Notes under the pieces: model-generated
Seen by the model: the letters and a program-made list of their open reading frames with translations, nothing else
Told to the model about the DNA's origin: nothing
Database searches by the model: none
From: Arsenicicoccus sp. oral taxon 190
Lineage (GTDB): Bacteria; Actinomycetota; Actinomycetes; Actinomycetales; Dermatophilaceae
Reading direction: 5' to 3'
Assembly: GCF_001189535.1 (NCBI RefSeq)
Contig: NZ_CP012070.1
Location: 1,178,001 to 1,242,000 of the forward strand
DNA: 64,000 nt
Part shown: in pieces, positions 1 to 8,304 of the stretch
Numbering within the stretch: the stretch's first letter is position 1
Layout of the letters: each line of letters starts with the position of its first letter
Made by a program: the position numbers and the translations under genes

Positions 1-1
1 C

Positions 2-502
2 AAGGCCGGCGGCAAGCGTGTGGTGTGCGTGATCCAGGAGCAGGGGCAGCAGCAGCTCGAGGACCGCTGCGACGGCGTCAAGAAGGGCGCTGCCGGGGTC
101 ACCGTCGACCGGATGTACGTCAACGGCCGCGACGACTCCGCCGTCACCACGACCATCCAGGCCAAGCTGACCCAGGACAAGAGCATCGACTGGGTCGTCA
201 CCCTCGGCGCGCCCTTCGCCCTCGACGCGGTCAAGTCGATCTCAGGCGCCGGCAGCTCGGCCAAGCTGGGCACCTTCGACACGAGCAAGGAGCTCGTCAA
301 CGCGGTCAAGGACGGCAAGGTCGACTGGGCCATCGACCAGCAGCCCTACCTCCAGGGCTACCTCGCCGTGGACGCGCTGTGGTTCTACAAGACCAACGGC
401 AACACCCTCGGTGGTGGCAAGAACGTCGCGACCGGCCCCGCGTTCATCGACAAGACGAACGTCGAGAACGTCGCGAAGTTCGCCGCGAACGGCACCCGAT
501 GA
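2..502 (+). CDS. Sugar ABC transporter substrate-binding protein (C-terminal part)
   Basis: The open frame enters from the left edge and ends at TGA 500-502, so only the last ~166 residues are present. The sequence resembles the C-terminal lobe of ribose/xylose-type periplasmic binding proteins (Peripla_BP_4): a stretch on unwrapping the dimer-like fold (TLGAPFALDAVKSI), then DWAIDQQPYLQGYLAVDAL, which matches the conserved IDQQPY segment of this family. It should be a lipid-anchored sugar or polyol receptor outside the membrane. It overlaps the permease start by 4 nt (ATGA), so the three importer genes are co-translated. The substrate cannot be read from the sequence; nearby inositol-type dehydrogenases make a polyol plausible. 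Confidence 0.85.
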   Translation, partial: KAGGKRVVCVIQEQGQQQLEDRCDGVKKGAAGVTVDRMYVNGRDDSAVTTTIQAKLTQDKSIDWVVTLGAPFALDAVKSISGAGSSAKLGTFDTSKELVNAVKDGKVDWAIDQQPYLQGYLAVDALWFYKTNGNTLGGGKNVATGPAFIDKTNVENVAKFAANGTR

Positions 503-1569
503 GCACCGCCACCGACCTCGAGCCGGGGCGGCCGTCGTCACCGGCGCCCGCAGCCGCGGACGACCGGGTCCGCACCAAGTCCCCGGTGGCCCTGCTCCTC
601 GGTATGCCGGCCGTCGGCGCCCTCATCGGGGCGGTCGCGCTCGCCGCGCTCTTCCTCGCAGTAGCACCGGCCTTCCGCAACGTCGCCAACATCGGCACGA
701 TCCTCTACGCCGCATCGACCATCGGCGTCATGGCGGTCTTCGTGGCGCTGCTGATGATCGGCGGGGAGTTCGACCTGTCCACGGGTGTCGCGGTGACCTT
801 CTCGGGTCTGGCCGCGGCGCACCTCGCGTGGTACCTCGGGCTCAACGTCTGGGTCGGCGTGCTGCTCGCCCTCGTCCTGTCCCTGGCCGTCGGCGCGTTC
901 AACGGCTGGCTGCTGCACGTCACCGGCCTGCCGAGCTTCCTCGTGACGCTCGGCACCTTCTTCGTGCTCCAGGGCATCAACCTGGCCGTCACCCGTATCG
1001 TGACCGGGGGCGTGTCGTCCAACTCGATCAGCGACATGGACGGGTGGGCGAGCGCCCAGAAGGTCTTTGCCTCGGGATTCTCCATCGGGCCCGTCCGCAT
1101 CGAGTCGATGGTCGTCTACTGGATCGTCCTCACGGCGATCCTCGCCTACCTGCTTCTGCGGACCCGCGTCGGCAACTGGATCTTTGCCGTGGGCGGGGAC
1201 GCGGCGGCCGCCCGCGCCGTCGGTGTCCCCGTCACCGCCACCAAGATCGGCCTGTTCATGGGCACCGGCTTCGCCGCCTGGCTGGTCGGCATGCACATCC
1301 TGTTCAACTACAACAACGTGCAGTCCGGCCAGGGCGTCGGCAACGAGTTCATCTACATCATCGCCGCGGTGATCGGCGGCTGCCTGCTCACCGGCGGCTA
1401 CGGCTCGGTGCTCGGCGCCTCGATCGGGGCCCTGATCTACGGCATGACCAACCTCGGCATCAACTACGCCGGCTGGGACGTCGACTGGCTCAAGACCTTC
1501 CTCGGCGTCATGCTCCTTGGCGCGACCCTGGTCAACATGTACGTCAAGAGAAGGGCGGACGCGGCATGA
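499..1569 (+). CDS. Sugar ABC transporter permease (RbsC/FrcC type)
   Basis: A 356-residue integral membrane protein of the BPD_transp_2 family that forms the channel of a sugar importer. A soluble N-terminal stretch of about 30 residues is followed by roughly ten hydrophobic segments. The motif GEFDLSTGV matches the typical G-E-(F/I)-D-L-S signature of RbsC-like permeases, and GNWIFAVGGDAAAARAVGV matches the cytoplasmic EAA-like loop that contacts the ATPase. The ATG at 499 overlaps the stop of the binding-protein gene, and its own stop overlaps the ATPase start. Substrate is unknown. Confidence 0.93.
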   Translation: MSTATDLEPGRPSSPAPAAADDRVRTKSPVALLLGMPAVGALIGAVALAALFLAVAPAFRNVANIGTILYAASTIGVMAVFVALLMIGGEFDLSTGVAVTFSGLAAAHLAWYLGLNVWVGVLLALVLSLAVGAFNGWLLHVTGLPSFLVTLGTFFVLQGINLAVTRIVTGGVSSNSISDMDGWASAQKVFASGFSIGPVRIESMVVYWIVLTAILAYLLLRTRVGNWIFAVGGDAAAARAVGVPVTATKIGLFMGTGFAAWLVGMHILFNYNNVQSGQGVGNEFIYIIAAVIGGCLLTGGYGSVLGASIGALIYGMTNLGINYAGWDVDWLKTFLGVMLLGATLVNMYVKRRADAA

Positions 1570-2456
1570 GCGCGACCAAGACCGTCGCCACGCACGAGGG
1601 CGGGCCGACGACCGCCATCCTGCAGATGCGTGACTGCGGCAAGAGCTATGGCAACGTCCACGCCCTGCGCGGCGTCTCGCTGTCCGTCCGTCAGGGCGAG
1701 GTCACCTGCGTCCTCGGCGACAACGGCGCCGGCAAGTCCACGCTCATCAAGATCATGGCGGGGCTGCACGACTACAACGCCGGCGAGATGTACGTCAACG
1801 GCGAGGAGCGGCACTTCTCCTCGCCGCGCGAGTCCCTCGGCAGCGGCATCGCCACCGTCTACCAGGACCTCGCGCTCGCCCCGCTGATGTCGGTGTGGCG
1901 CAACTTCTTCCTCGGCAACGAGGTCAAGAAGGGGCCCTTCGGGATGGACATCGCCACCATGAAGCGGGTCTGCGGCGAGGAGCTCACCAAGATGGGGATC
2001 GTCATCCCCGACCTGGACCGCCCCATCGGCAGCCTCTCCGGCGGTCAGAAGCAGTGCATCGCGATCGCCCGCGCGATCTACTTCGGCGCCAAGGTGATCA
2101 TCCTCGACGAGCCCACCGCGGCGCTCGGCGTCAAGCAGTCCGGCGTGGTGCTGAAGTACATCATGAAGGCGCGGGACGCCGGCCTCGGCGTCGTCTTCAT
2201 CACCCACAACCCGCACCACGCTTACCTCGTCGGCAACCACTTCGTCATCCTCAAGCTCGGGCGCGTGGTCCTGGACGCCCACCGTGACGAGGTCTCGCTG
2301 GACGAGCTGACCGAGGAGATGGCGGGCGGCAAGGAGCTCGCCGACCTGTCGCACGAGCTGCGCGCCGCCGATCCCGGCAAGGTCGTCGACCCCAGCACCG
2401 TCGAGCACGGCTCGATCGACGCGCCCACCGTGGACCTCCCCAAGGTCCGCGACTAG
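1566..2456 (+). CDS. Sugar ABC transporter ATP-binding protein (single ATPase domain)
   Basis: A 296-residue ABC ATPase that energises the upstream permease at the inner face of the membrane. Walker A is GDNGAGKST, the signature is LSGGQKQ, Walker B is VIILDEPTAAL, and the switch histidine is in FITHNPHH. It has one ATPase domain, as in FrcA-type transporters, not the duplicated domain of RbsA/XylG. The C-terminal ~40 residues are acidic and poorly conserved. It starts at an ATGA overlap with the permease. A strong palindrome after the stop ends the operon. Confidence 0.94.
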   Translation: MSATKTVATHEGGPTTAILQMRDCGKSYGNVHALRGVSLSVRQGEVTCVLGDNGAGKSTLIKIMAGLHDYNAGEMYVNGEERHFSSPRESLGSGIATVYQDLALAPLMSVWRNFFLGNEVKKGPFGMDIATMKRVCGEELTKMGIVIPDLDRPIGSLSGGQKQCIAIARAIYFGAKVIILDEPTAALGVKQSGVVLKYIMKARDAGLGVVFITHNPHHAYLVGNHFVILKLGRVVLDAHRDEVSLDELTEEMAGGKELADLSHELRAADPGKVVDPSTVEHGSIDAPTVDLPKVRD

Positions 2457-2491
2457 GGCTCCCAGACAGCCCGCCTCGTCCCGTCCGTCCC

Positions 2492-2558
2492 CTCGTCGAG
2501 AGGCGACAAGTGGGGGTTATCCGAGCCGGATAACCCCCATTCGTCGCCTCTCGACGAG
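2492..2558. terminator. Large bidirectional terminator-like hairpin between convergent genes
   Basis: The 67-bp segment folds back on itself. The outer arms are CTCGTCGAGAGGCGAC and its complement, the inner arms GGGGGTTATCC and GGATAACCCCC, with a 5-nt loop GAGCC. It lies between the ABC ATPase stop (+) and the isomerase stop (-), so it could end transcription from both sides. There is no U-run, which is normal for high-GC actinobacteria. Confidence 0.8.
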
Positions 2559-2609
2559 CTTGGGCGGGTGGGCCGGGTGGGCTCGAGGCGGGTGGGGGCG
2601 GGGGTCGGG

Positions 2610-3428
2610 TCAGAGGGTGAAGGCGTCCCGGAAGCGCTCGAGCGCCACCTCGCTGTCGCCGGACGCCCACCCCTCGAGGGCCACCACCCCGGCATACCCC
2701 ATCTCGGCGAGGGCCCGGGCGATGCCGGGATAGCTGATCTCGCCCGTCCCCGGCTCGCACCGGCCGGGCACGTCGGCGACCTGGATCTCGCCGACGAGGG
2801 GCAGGGCCCGGCGGCACAGCTCGATGAGGTTCCCCTCGCCGATCTGGGCGTGGTAGAGGTCGAGGTTCATGCGCAGCGCGGGCGACCCGACGGACTCCAG
2901 CAGCGTGATCACGTCCGCCGCCCGCGCGAACGGCACGCCGGGGTGGTCGACGTCCAGGTTGAGGTTCTCGAGCTGGAAGGTCACGCCCTCGCGCTCGCCG
3001 AGGGCGGCCACACGACGCAGCGTCCGCTCGGCGGCGAGCCAGTCGCGGGGGGTCACCACGCTCTGCGGGCGGTTCGGCATACCGCCGTCTCCGAGGCCCG
3101 TGCCGTGCAGGTTGAGGTGCGGGTCGCCGAGGCGATGGGCGACGGCGACGGACTCCCGGGCGGTGCGCAGCAGCTCGTCCGCGCCCGCGGGGTCGATCAG
3201 CTCGCCCCGCGTGTAGCCCGTCATCGAGGTGAAGCGCGCACCCGTCGCCGCCAGCGCGTCGACGTCCCGCGGCGTCCAGTCCCACAGCTCGACGGCGAAC
3301 CCCAGCGCGTGCAGCCGCCGCACGCGGTCGAGGTGGGGCAGATCGAGCAGCTGCATCTCGGAGCACACCGCGAGGTCGAACCCCGGGTGCTGCGAGACCT
3401 GCTCGGACGGTCCGGCGGTGAGGGTCAT
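2610..3428 (-). CDS. Sugar phosphate isomerase/epimerase-like TIM-barrel protein
   Basis: A 272-residue protein of the AP_endonuc_2 / xylose-isomerase-like TIM-barrel superfamily, resembling hydroxypyruvate isomerases and inosose isomerases/dehydratases. Metal-site segments are visible: FQLENLNLD with the conserved Glu, LRMNLDLYHAQI with Asp and His, IQVADVPGR, and the C-terminal ALEGW. The start at 3428 is chosen because GAAGGAG lies 6 nt upstream; a longer frame would begin at 3449 without a ribosome site. It is divergent from the MFS porter and close to IolG-like dehydrogenases, so a role in polyol or keto-sugar breakdown is inferred. The exact reaction cannot be assigned. Confidence 0.82.
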   Translation of the reverse strand: MTLTAGPSEQVSQHPGFDLAVCSEMQLLDLPHLDRVRRLHALGFAVELWDWTPRDVDALAATGARFTSMTGYTRGELIDPAGADELLRTARESVAVAHRLGDPHLNLHGTGLGDGGMPNRPQSVVTPRDWLAAERTLRRVAALGEREGVTFQLENLNLDVDHPGVPFARAADVITLLESVGSPALRMNLDLYHAQIGEGNLIELCRRALPLVGEIQVADVPGRCEPGTGEISYPGIARALAEMGYAGVVALEGWASGDSEVALERFRDAFTL

Positions 3429-3470
3429 GCGGACTCCTTCGTCGTGCAACGGTTCGGGGTAAATGTAAGG

Positions 3471-3492
3471 ACAATCTATTGACAGTGTCTAC
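3471..3492. promoter_or_regulatory. Candidate operator in the isomerase/porter divergent region
   Basis: The 144-bp gap between the divergent isomerase and porter genes contains ACAAT followed by TTGACAGTGTC, an imperfect inverted pair of ACA/TGT half sites. The core TTGACA-n-TGTC resembles the perfect palindrome at 9335-9346 in the other divergent promoter of this cluster. This suggests one regulator, perhaps the LacI-type protein encoded between them. Similarity is by eye only. Confidence 0.35.
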
Positions 3493-3572
3493 ACCGGCCT
3501 CTTGACTTGTGATAGCGATACGAGCAAGGACGCTACGAATCCGCGTGCTGCGGAAGGCAGAAGGAGACGAGG

Positions 3573-5003
3573 ATGTCCCACGGCAGTCCCACCAGCAGCC
3601 CCGGCGGGGTGACGCTCCCGCCGCTCCGCCCGGGCCCGCACCAGCGGCGCCTGGACCTGATCGCCGTCGTCGCGACGTTCGGCGGCCTGCTGTTCGGCTA
3701 CGACACGGGCGTGATCAACGGCGCCCTCGAGCCGATGAAGAAGGACCTCGGCCTGACCACCGTCACCGAGGGTCTCGTGACGGCGACGCTGCTCATCGGC
3801 GCCGCGGTGGGGGCGCTCGTCTCCGGCGTGCTCAACGACAGGCTGGGCCGCAAGCGGACGCTGACCCTGATCGCCGTCGTGTTCTTCGTGGGCACGCTCG
3901 GCTGCGTCTTCGCCCCCGGGCTCGGCGTCATGCTCCCGTCCCGCTTCGTCCTGGGCGTGGCGGTCGGCGCGGCGTCGGCCACCGTCCCCGTCTATCTGTC
4001 CGAGCTCGCCCCCACCGAGCGCCGTGGCACCCTCAGCGGGCGCAACGAGCTCGCGATCGTGCTCGGGCAGATGCTGGCCTTCATCATCAACGCGATCATC
4101 GCCAGCGTCTGGGGTCAGCACGAGGGGGTCTGGCGCTACATGCTCGCGGTGTGCGCCGTCCCCGCGGTGTTCCTGTTCTTCGGGATGCTCCGTATGCCGG
4201 AGTCCCCCCGCTGGCTCATCTCGAAGGGTCGCTACGACGAGGCGCTGCAGGTGCTCATGGAGGTCCGCAACGAGGACCGCGCCCGCGCCGAGCTTGGCGA
4301 GGTGGAGCAACTGGCCGATGAGGAGGCCGAGTCCCACAAGGGCGGCTGGTCCGACATGGCCGTCCCGTGGATCCGTCGACTGGTGATCATCGGCTGCGGC
4401 CTGGCCGCCGCGCAGCAGGTCACGGGCATCAACTCGATCATGTACTACGGCACCCAGCTGCTCACCGAGGCGGGCTTCTCGGCCAGCGCGGCGATCATCG
4501 CCAACGTCGCCAACGGGGTCCTCGCGGTCGTCGGCACCGCGCTGTGCTTGTTCGTGGTGATCGACAAGGTCCACCGCCGCAAGCTCATCATCATCGGGTT
4601 CTGCGCCACGACGACGATCCACGGCCTCATCACCCTCGCGGCGACGATCCTCCCGGCGGGCACCACCCGCGCCTGGGTCATCCTGGTGCTCTGCGTGACC
4701 TTCGTGTTCTTCATGCAGTGCTGCCTCAACGCGCCGGTCTGGGTCGCCCTGTCCGAGATGTTCCCGCTGCGGATCCGTGGCTTCGGGATGGGGATCTCCA
4801 TCTTGTGCATGTGGCTGGTCAACGCCGCGCTGACCTTCTCCTTCCCCGTGATCGTGGGCAAGGCCGGCCTGCAGGGGATGTTCGGCCTGTTCTTCGTGAT
4901 CGGGCTCGCGGCGATCTTCTTCCTCTGGAAGATGCTGCCCAACACCAGTGGCCGCTCCCTCGAGGAGCTCGAGGAGAGCTTCTCCCGGGGCGAGTTCGTC
5001 TGA
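3573..5003 (+). CDS. MFS sugar porter (sugar:proton symporter)
   Basis: A 476-residue, 12-segment transporter of the sugar porter family (XylE/GalP/IolT relatives). Diagnostic motifs are FGYDTGVINGAL in segment 1, the loop RLGRKRTL, PESPRWLISKGRYDEA after segment 6, QQVTGINSIMYYGT in segment 7, and the C-terminal LPNTSGRSLEELE. The AGAAGGAGA ribosome site lies just before the ATG. It sits divergently from the isomerase and probably imports the sugar or polyol handled by this cluster, alongside the ABC importer. Specificity is not visible from the sequence; myo-inositol, xylose or galactose are all possible. Confidence 0.93.
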   Translation: MSHGSPTSSPGGVTLPPLRPGPHQRRLDLIAVVATFGGLLFGYDTGVINGALEPMKKDLGLTTVTEGLVTATLLIGAAVGALVSGVLNDRLGRKRTLTLIAVVFFVGTLGCVFAPGLGVMLPSRFVLGVAVGAASATVPVYLSELAPTERRGTLSGRNELAIVLGQMLAFIINAIIASVWGQHEGVWRYMLAVCAVPAVFLFFGMLRMPESPRWLISKGRYDEALQVLMEVRNEDRARAELGEVEQLADEEAESHKGGWSDMAVPWIRRLVIIGCGLAAAQQVTGINSIMYYGTQLLTEAGFSASAAIIANVANGVLAVVGTALCLFVVIDKVHRRKLIIIGFCATTTIHGLITLAATILPAGTTRAWVILVLCVTFVFFMQCCLNAPVWVALSEMFPLRIRGFGMGISILCMWLVNAALTFSFPVIVGKAGLQGMFGLFFVIGLAAIFFLWKMLPNTSGRSLEELEESFSRGEFV

Positions 5004-5098
5004 GCCGTATGCCGAGAGGCGGGGTGTCGGTGATCCCGCGCCCCGCACCCCCGCCGAGCGGTCAGTTCCGGACGGCCGGGGCGTGGAGGCAGCAGGCG

Positions 5099-5884
5099 TC
5101 AGTCGTGGGCGCCGGGCACCGTCTGGTCCCAGTCGATGACGGAGCCGGTCACGACGCCGCTGCGGTCGGACAGCAGATAGACGACCATGTCGGCGATCTC
5201 GTCGACCTGCCCCAGCTTGCCCATGGGGAGGGCGGCGGAGGCTTCCTCGAGCCACCCGTCCTGCGCACCGTGGAAGCGCCGCTGCACCTCGTCCTCGCCC
5301 GGCGTCTCGGTCCAGCCGATGTTGAGGCCGTTGATGCGGATGCGGTCGAAGCGGTGGGCGTGCGCCGCGTTGCGGGTGAGTCCGGCCAGCCCGGCCTTGG
5401 AGGCGACGTAGGGCGCGAGGTAGGGCTGGCCGCCGTGGGAGGACATGGTCAGCACGTTGACGATCGTGCCGGGGGCGCCCCGACGACGCATGTCCTCGAC
5501 CGCCGCCTGCATCGTGAAGAACGGCGCCACGAGGTTGACCGAGAGGTGCTGCTGCAGCAGCTCGGGGGTGGTGTCGAGCAGCGACCCGCGCGAGGTGAGG
5601 CCGGCGGCGTTGACGAGCCCGTCGACCCGGCCGAAGCGCTCGACCGTCGCTGTGACCGAGGCGCGTGCCTGGTCCACGTCGGCCAGGTCGGTCTGCACGA
5701 ACTCCGCGCGGTGCGAGCCGTGCTCGCGTGCCAGCTCGTCGGCCGCCGCCGACCCGACGTCCGCGCGGCGCCCGGTGACAACGACGCGGGCGCCCTCGCG
5801 CAGGGCGGCCCGCGCCACGGCGGCACCCACGCCCTGGGTGCCGCCACTGACGAGGACCACCCGGTCCTGGAGGAGCTCGCGCAT
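5099..5884 (-). CDS. SDR-family NAD(P)-dependent oxidoreductase
   Basis: A 261-residue classical short-chain dehydrogenase. The cofactor motif SGGTQGVG is at residues 13-20, NAAG near residue 91, a catalytic Ser within VLTMSSHGG, and YVASK supplies the Tyr/Lys pair. The unusual C-terminus VIDWDQTVPGAHD resembles SDRs found next to phytanoyl-CoA-dioxygenase-like genes. The ATG overlaps the stop of the dioxygenase gene by one base (TGATG), so the two are co-translated and probably act on the same substrate. Substrate unknown. Confidence 0.9.
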   Translation of the reverse strand: MRELLQDRVVLVSGGTQGVGAAVARAALREGARVVVTGRRADVGSAAADELAREHGSHRAEFVQTDLADVDQARASVTATVERFGRVDGLVNAAGLTSRGSLLDTTPELLQQHLSVNLVAPFFTMQAAVEDMRRRGAPGTIVNVLTMSSHGGQPYLAPYVASKAGLAGLTRNAAHAHRFDRIRINGLNIGWTETPGEDEVQRRFHGAQDGWLEEASAALPMGKLGQVDEIADMVVYLLSDRSGVVTGSVIDWDQTVPGAHD

Positions 5885-7119
5885 CAGGCCGCGCCCCCGG
5901 TCGTGGGGCCCGCAGCCGTGGCGGCTTCGGTCGCTGCGCTCGCGAGCGGACCGGTCGACGCCGCGTCGGACGCCGAGTCGAGCTCGGTCACCGGGAGCCG
6001 AGCGGCCAGCGCCGAGCGCACCCGGTCGGCCTGGCTGGGTGGCGCCATCCCGTCGACGGGCTGCTCGACGTCCAGGTCGGCGGGGAAGGCATAGCCCTCC
6101 GCCGACGCGGCGATCGCGTCGTGGAGGCGGGCGGTCGGCATACCGGCGTCCTGGCGGGAGAGCAGGACCGGATAGACGGCCTCGACCACGCGGCGCCGGT
6201 CGACGCGCTCCATGGCCCGGCCGAACGCCGAGGAGATCTGCAGGAGGTTGGCCATGCGGAGGATGTCGGTCGAGTGGTTGGTGCCGGCGGCGTGGAACAG
6301 CGCGGGGTTGAAGAACACGGCGTCGCCCTTGGCGAGCGGCAGCTGCACGTGGTGCTCGCGGAAGTAGTCCTGGAACTCCGGCAGCCAGTAGGCGACGTAG
6401 CCGGGCTCGTAGCGGTGCGAGTGGGGGAGATAGAGGGTGGGGCCGCTCTCGACGGGCATGTCGACGTGCGCCACGGCGCCCTGCAGGGTCAGCATCGGCG
6501 ACATCATGTGGACGTGCCGGGGGTAGCGCTCGCTGACCTCCGGCCCGAGGAACCCCAGGTGGTAGTCGCGATGCACGGTCTGGCCGGCGCCTCCCGGGTT
6601 GACCACGTTGACCTGCGAGGTGACCTGGTAGCCAGGTCCCAGCCAGGCCGTCGCCGCCAGCGCCACGAGGTCGTTGGCGTAGTAGTCGACGAACGCCTCG
6701 GGGTCGGTGACGGCGAGCTTCTCGAGGGCGTTCCAGACGCGGTCGTTGGCCCCGGGCCTGGCGAAGTGGTCGCCCGCCACGCGGCCGGAGGCGCGCTGCT
6801 CGTCGATGATCGTGCGGAAGCCGTCGCTGACCCGGTCGACCACGTCGTGCTCGAAGGCGCCCTGCAGCACCACGATCCCCGGCCCCTCGGACAGGGCGTG
6901 GGCCAGCTCGGCCTGCACCTCGCGGGCGGCCTCGGGCCCGTTGCCGAGCGCCTCGCGCAGCCGGTCGGCTCGATAGAGCAGCACCTCCTGCTCGACGGCC
7001 TGGGCGTGCGGGTATGCCGTGGCGTCGGTGCGGGCCTCGAGCACCGCGCGCAGGTCCTCGAGGCGGCAGTCCTGCGCCGTGTAGGTCGGGCTGGGAGCCG
7101 GGCGGGTCGTGGTCGGCAT
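5884..7119 (-). CDS. Phytanoyl-CoA dioxygenase (PhyH) family Fe(II)/2-oxoglutarate oxygenase
   Basis: A 411-residue member of the PhyH family. The iron facial triad is visible: HRDYH gives the HxD pair, and ALFHAAGTNHS gives the distal His, followed by ILRMANLLQIS with the Arg expected to bind 2-oxoglutarate. A longer open frame runs further upstream, but the ATG at 7119 has GAGGAG 5 nt before it. The C-terminal ~40 residues are Ala/Thr-rich and probably disordered. It is first in a two-gene operon with the SDR and divergent from the LacI-type regulator. Hydroxylation followed by oxidation of a small carbon source is inferred. Confidence 0.87.
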   Translation of the reverse strand: MPTTTRPAPSPTYTAQDCRLEDLRAVLEARTDATAYPHAQAVEQEVLLYRADRLREALGNGPEAAREVQAELAHALSEGPGIVVLQGAFEHDVVDRVSDGFRTIIDEQRASGRVAGDHFARPGANDRVWNALEKLAVTDPEAFVDYYANDLVALAATAWLGPGYQVTSQVNVVNPGGAGQTVHRDYHLGFLGPEVSERYPRHVHMMSPMLTLQGAVAHVDMPVESGPTLYLPHSHRYEPGYVAYWLPEFQDYFREHHVQLPLAKGDAVFFNPALFHAAGTNHSTDILRMANLLQISSAFGRAMERVDRRRVVEAVYPVLLSRQDAGMPTARLHDAIAASAEGYAFPADLDVEQPVDGMAPPSQADRVRSALAARLPVTELDSASDAASTGPLASAATEAATAAGPTTGGAA

Positions 7120-7189
7120 GGCGTCTCCTCGTCGTCGTGGTCCTTCCCTTCCATGGTGGCTCGCGGACCGGCCGTCGGCTGGGGTCAAA

Positions 7190-7208
7190 GACCTCAGATA
7201 GACCTCAG
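7190..7208. promoter_or_regulatory. Tandem GACCTCAG repeats upstream of the LacI-type gene
   Basis: GACCTCAG occurs at 7190-7197 and again at 7201-7208, an 11-bp (one helical turn) spacing, in the divergent gap between the dioxygenase operon and the regulator. Such phased half sites are a plausible binding site for the regulator itself or another activator. Confidence 0.4.
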
Positions 7209-7233
7209 TCGCGATCAGGCCTACCGTCGGGGA

Positions 7234-8295
7234 ATGAGGCCGCCGCACCCCCTCAAGGACATCGCCGCCCAGGCCGGCCTGTCCGAGGCCACCGTCGATC
7301 GCGCGCTGCACGGGCGCAGCAACGTGAGCGCCGCGGCCGTGCGGGCCGTCGAGCAGGCCGTGCTCGAGCTCGACCGCCAGCAGTCGCAGCTGCGGCTCGG
7401 CGCCCGCACCGTGCTGGTGGACGTCGTGATGCAGGCGCCGGCGCGGTTCACGGGCGCCGTGCGGACGGCGCTCGAGGCCGAGCTGGCGTGGGTGCGGCCA
7501 GCGGCCGTGCGGGCGAGGTTCCACCTGCGCGAGCGGGCCGACGTCGAGGAGCTCGTGGAGACGATCGACCGGGTCGGGTCGGGAGGCCGCACCTCGCAGG
7601 GGCTGCTCCTCAAGGCGCCGGACGACCCGGCCATCGCGGCGGCGGTGGACCGGGCGGCGGGGCGCGGCATACCGGTGGTCACCCTGGTCACCGACGTCCC
7701 GAGCAGCAGGCGGGTGGCGTATGTCGGACTGGACAACCAGCAGGCGGGGGCGACGGCAGCCTTCCTGGTGTCGCGCTGGCTGACCCCGCGAGGCGTGGGT
7801 GACGGCGAGGGGCGGCGGGTGCTGGTGACGATGAGCCGCTCGACCTTCTTGGGGGAGCATGAGCGGGTGCGGGCGTTCGAGGACGAGCTGGCGGTGCTGC
7901 GGCCGGAGGAGCCCGTGCTCGTGGTGTCGGACGCGGACGGGCTCGATGCCGCCACGGGCGACCTGGTCGGGCCGGCGCTCGACGAGGAGCCGGGCGTGTG
8001 CGCGGTCTACTCCGTCGGTGGTGGCAACCGCGCCACCCTCGCCGAGCTGCGGCGCCGGGGGCGACGGGTGGAGGCCTACGTCGCGCACGACCTCGACGAG
8101 GACAACGTCGCGCTGCTCCGCTCGGGGGCCATCGACGCGGTGATCCACCACGACCTGCAGAGCGACTGCCGTCGGGCCGTCCGTCAGGTGCTGAGGCACC
8201 ACCGGCTGGTGTCGGGCGCCCCGCTGACCGTGCCGGCGTCGTTGGAGATCATCACGCGCTACAACCTGCCGACGCGGTGGATCGACCCGGCCTGA
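7234..8295 (+). CDS. LacI-family transcriptional regulator
   Basis: A 353-residue DNA-binding repressor or activator. The N-terminal helix-turn-helix is LKDIAAQAGLSEATVDRALH (residues ~6-25), followed by the hinge helix. A periplasmic-binding-protein-like effector domain runs from about residue 60 to the end, with segments such as GIPVVTLVTDVP and AYVGLDNQQAG typical of sugar-responsive members. An open frame extends far upstream, but homology begins at the ATG 7234. Its position between the two divergent metabolic operons makes it the likely local regulator, with a sugar or polyol as inducer. Confidence 0.9.
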   Translation: MRPPHPLKDIAAQAGLSEATVDRALHGRSNVSAAAVRAVEQAVLELDRQQSQLRLGARTVLVDVVMQAPARFTGAVRTALEAELAWVRPAAVRARFHLRERADVEELVETIDRVGSGGRTSQGLLLKAPDDPAIAAAVDRAAGRGIPVVTLVTDVPSSRRVAYVGLDNQQAGATAAFLVSRWLTPRGVGDGEGRRVLVTMSRSTFLGEHERVRAFEDELAVLRPEEPVLVVSDADGLDAATGDLVGPALDEEPGVCAVYSVGGGNRATLAELRRRGRRVEAYVAHDLDEDNVALLRSGAIDAVIHHDLQSDCRRAVRQVLRHHRLVSGAPLTVPASLEIITRYNLPTRWIDPA

Positions 8296-8304
8296 CCGGA
8301 CGGG

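Noticed and set aside
3489..5255. Long minus-strand open frame opposite the MFS porter
   Set aside because: Shadow of the high-GC plus-strand gene; low-complexity Asp/Glu/His/Arg-rich translation with no family features. Similar long antisense frames across the window were ignored for the same reason.
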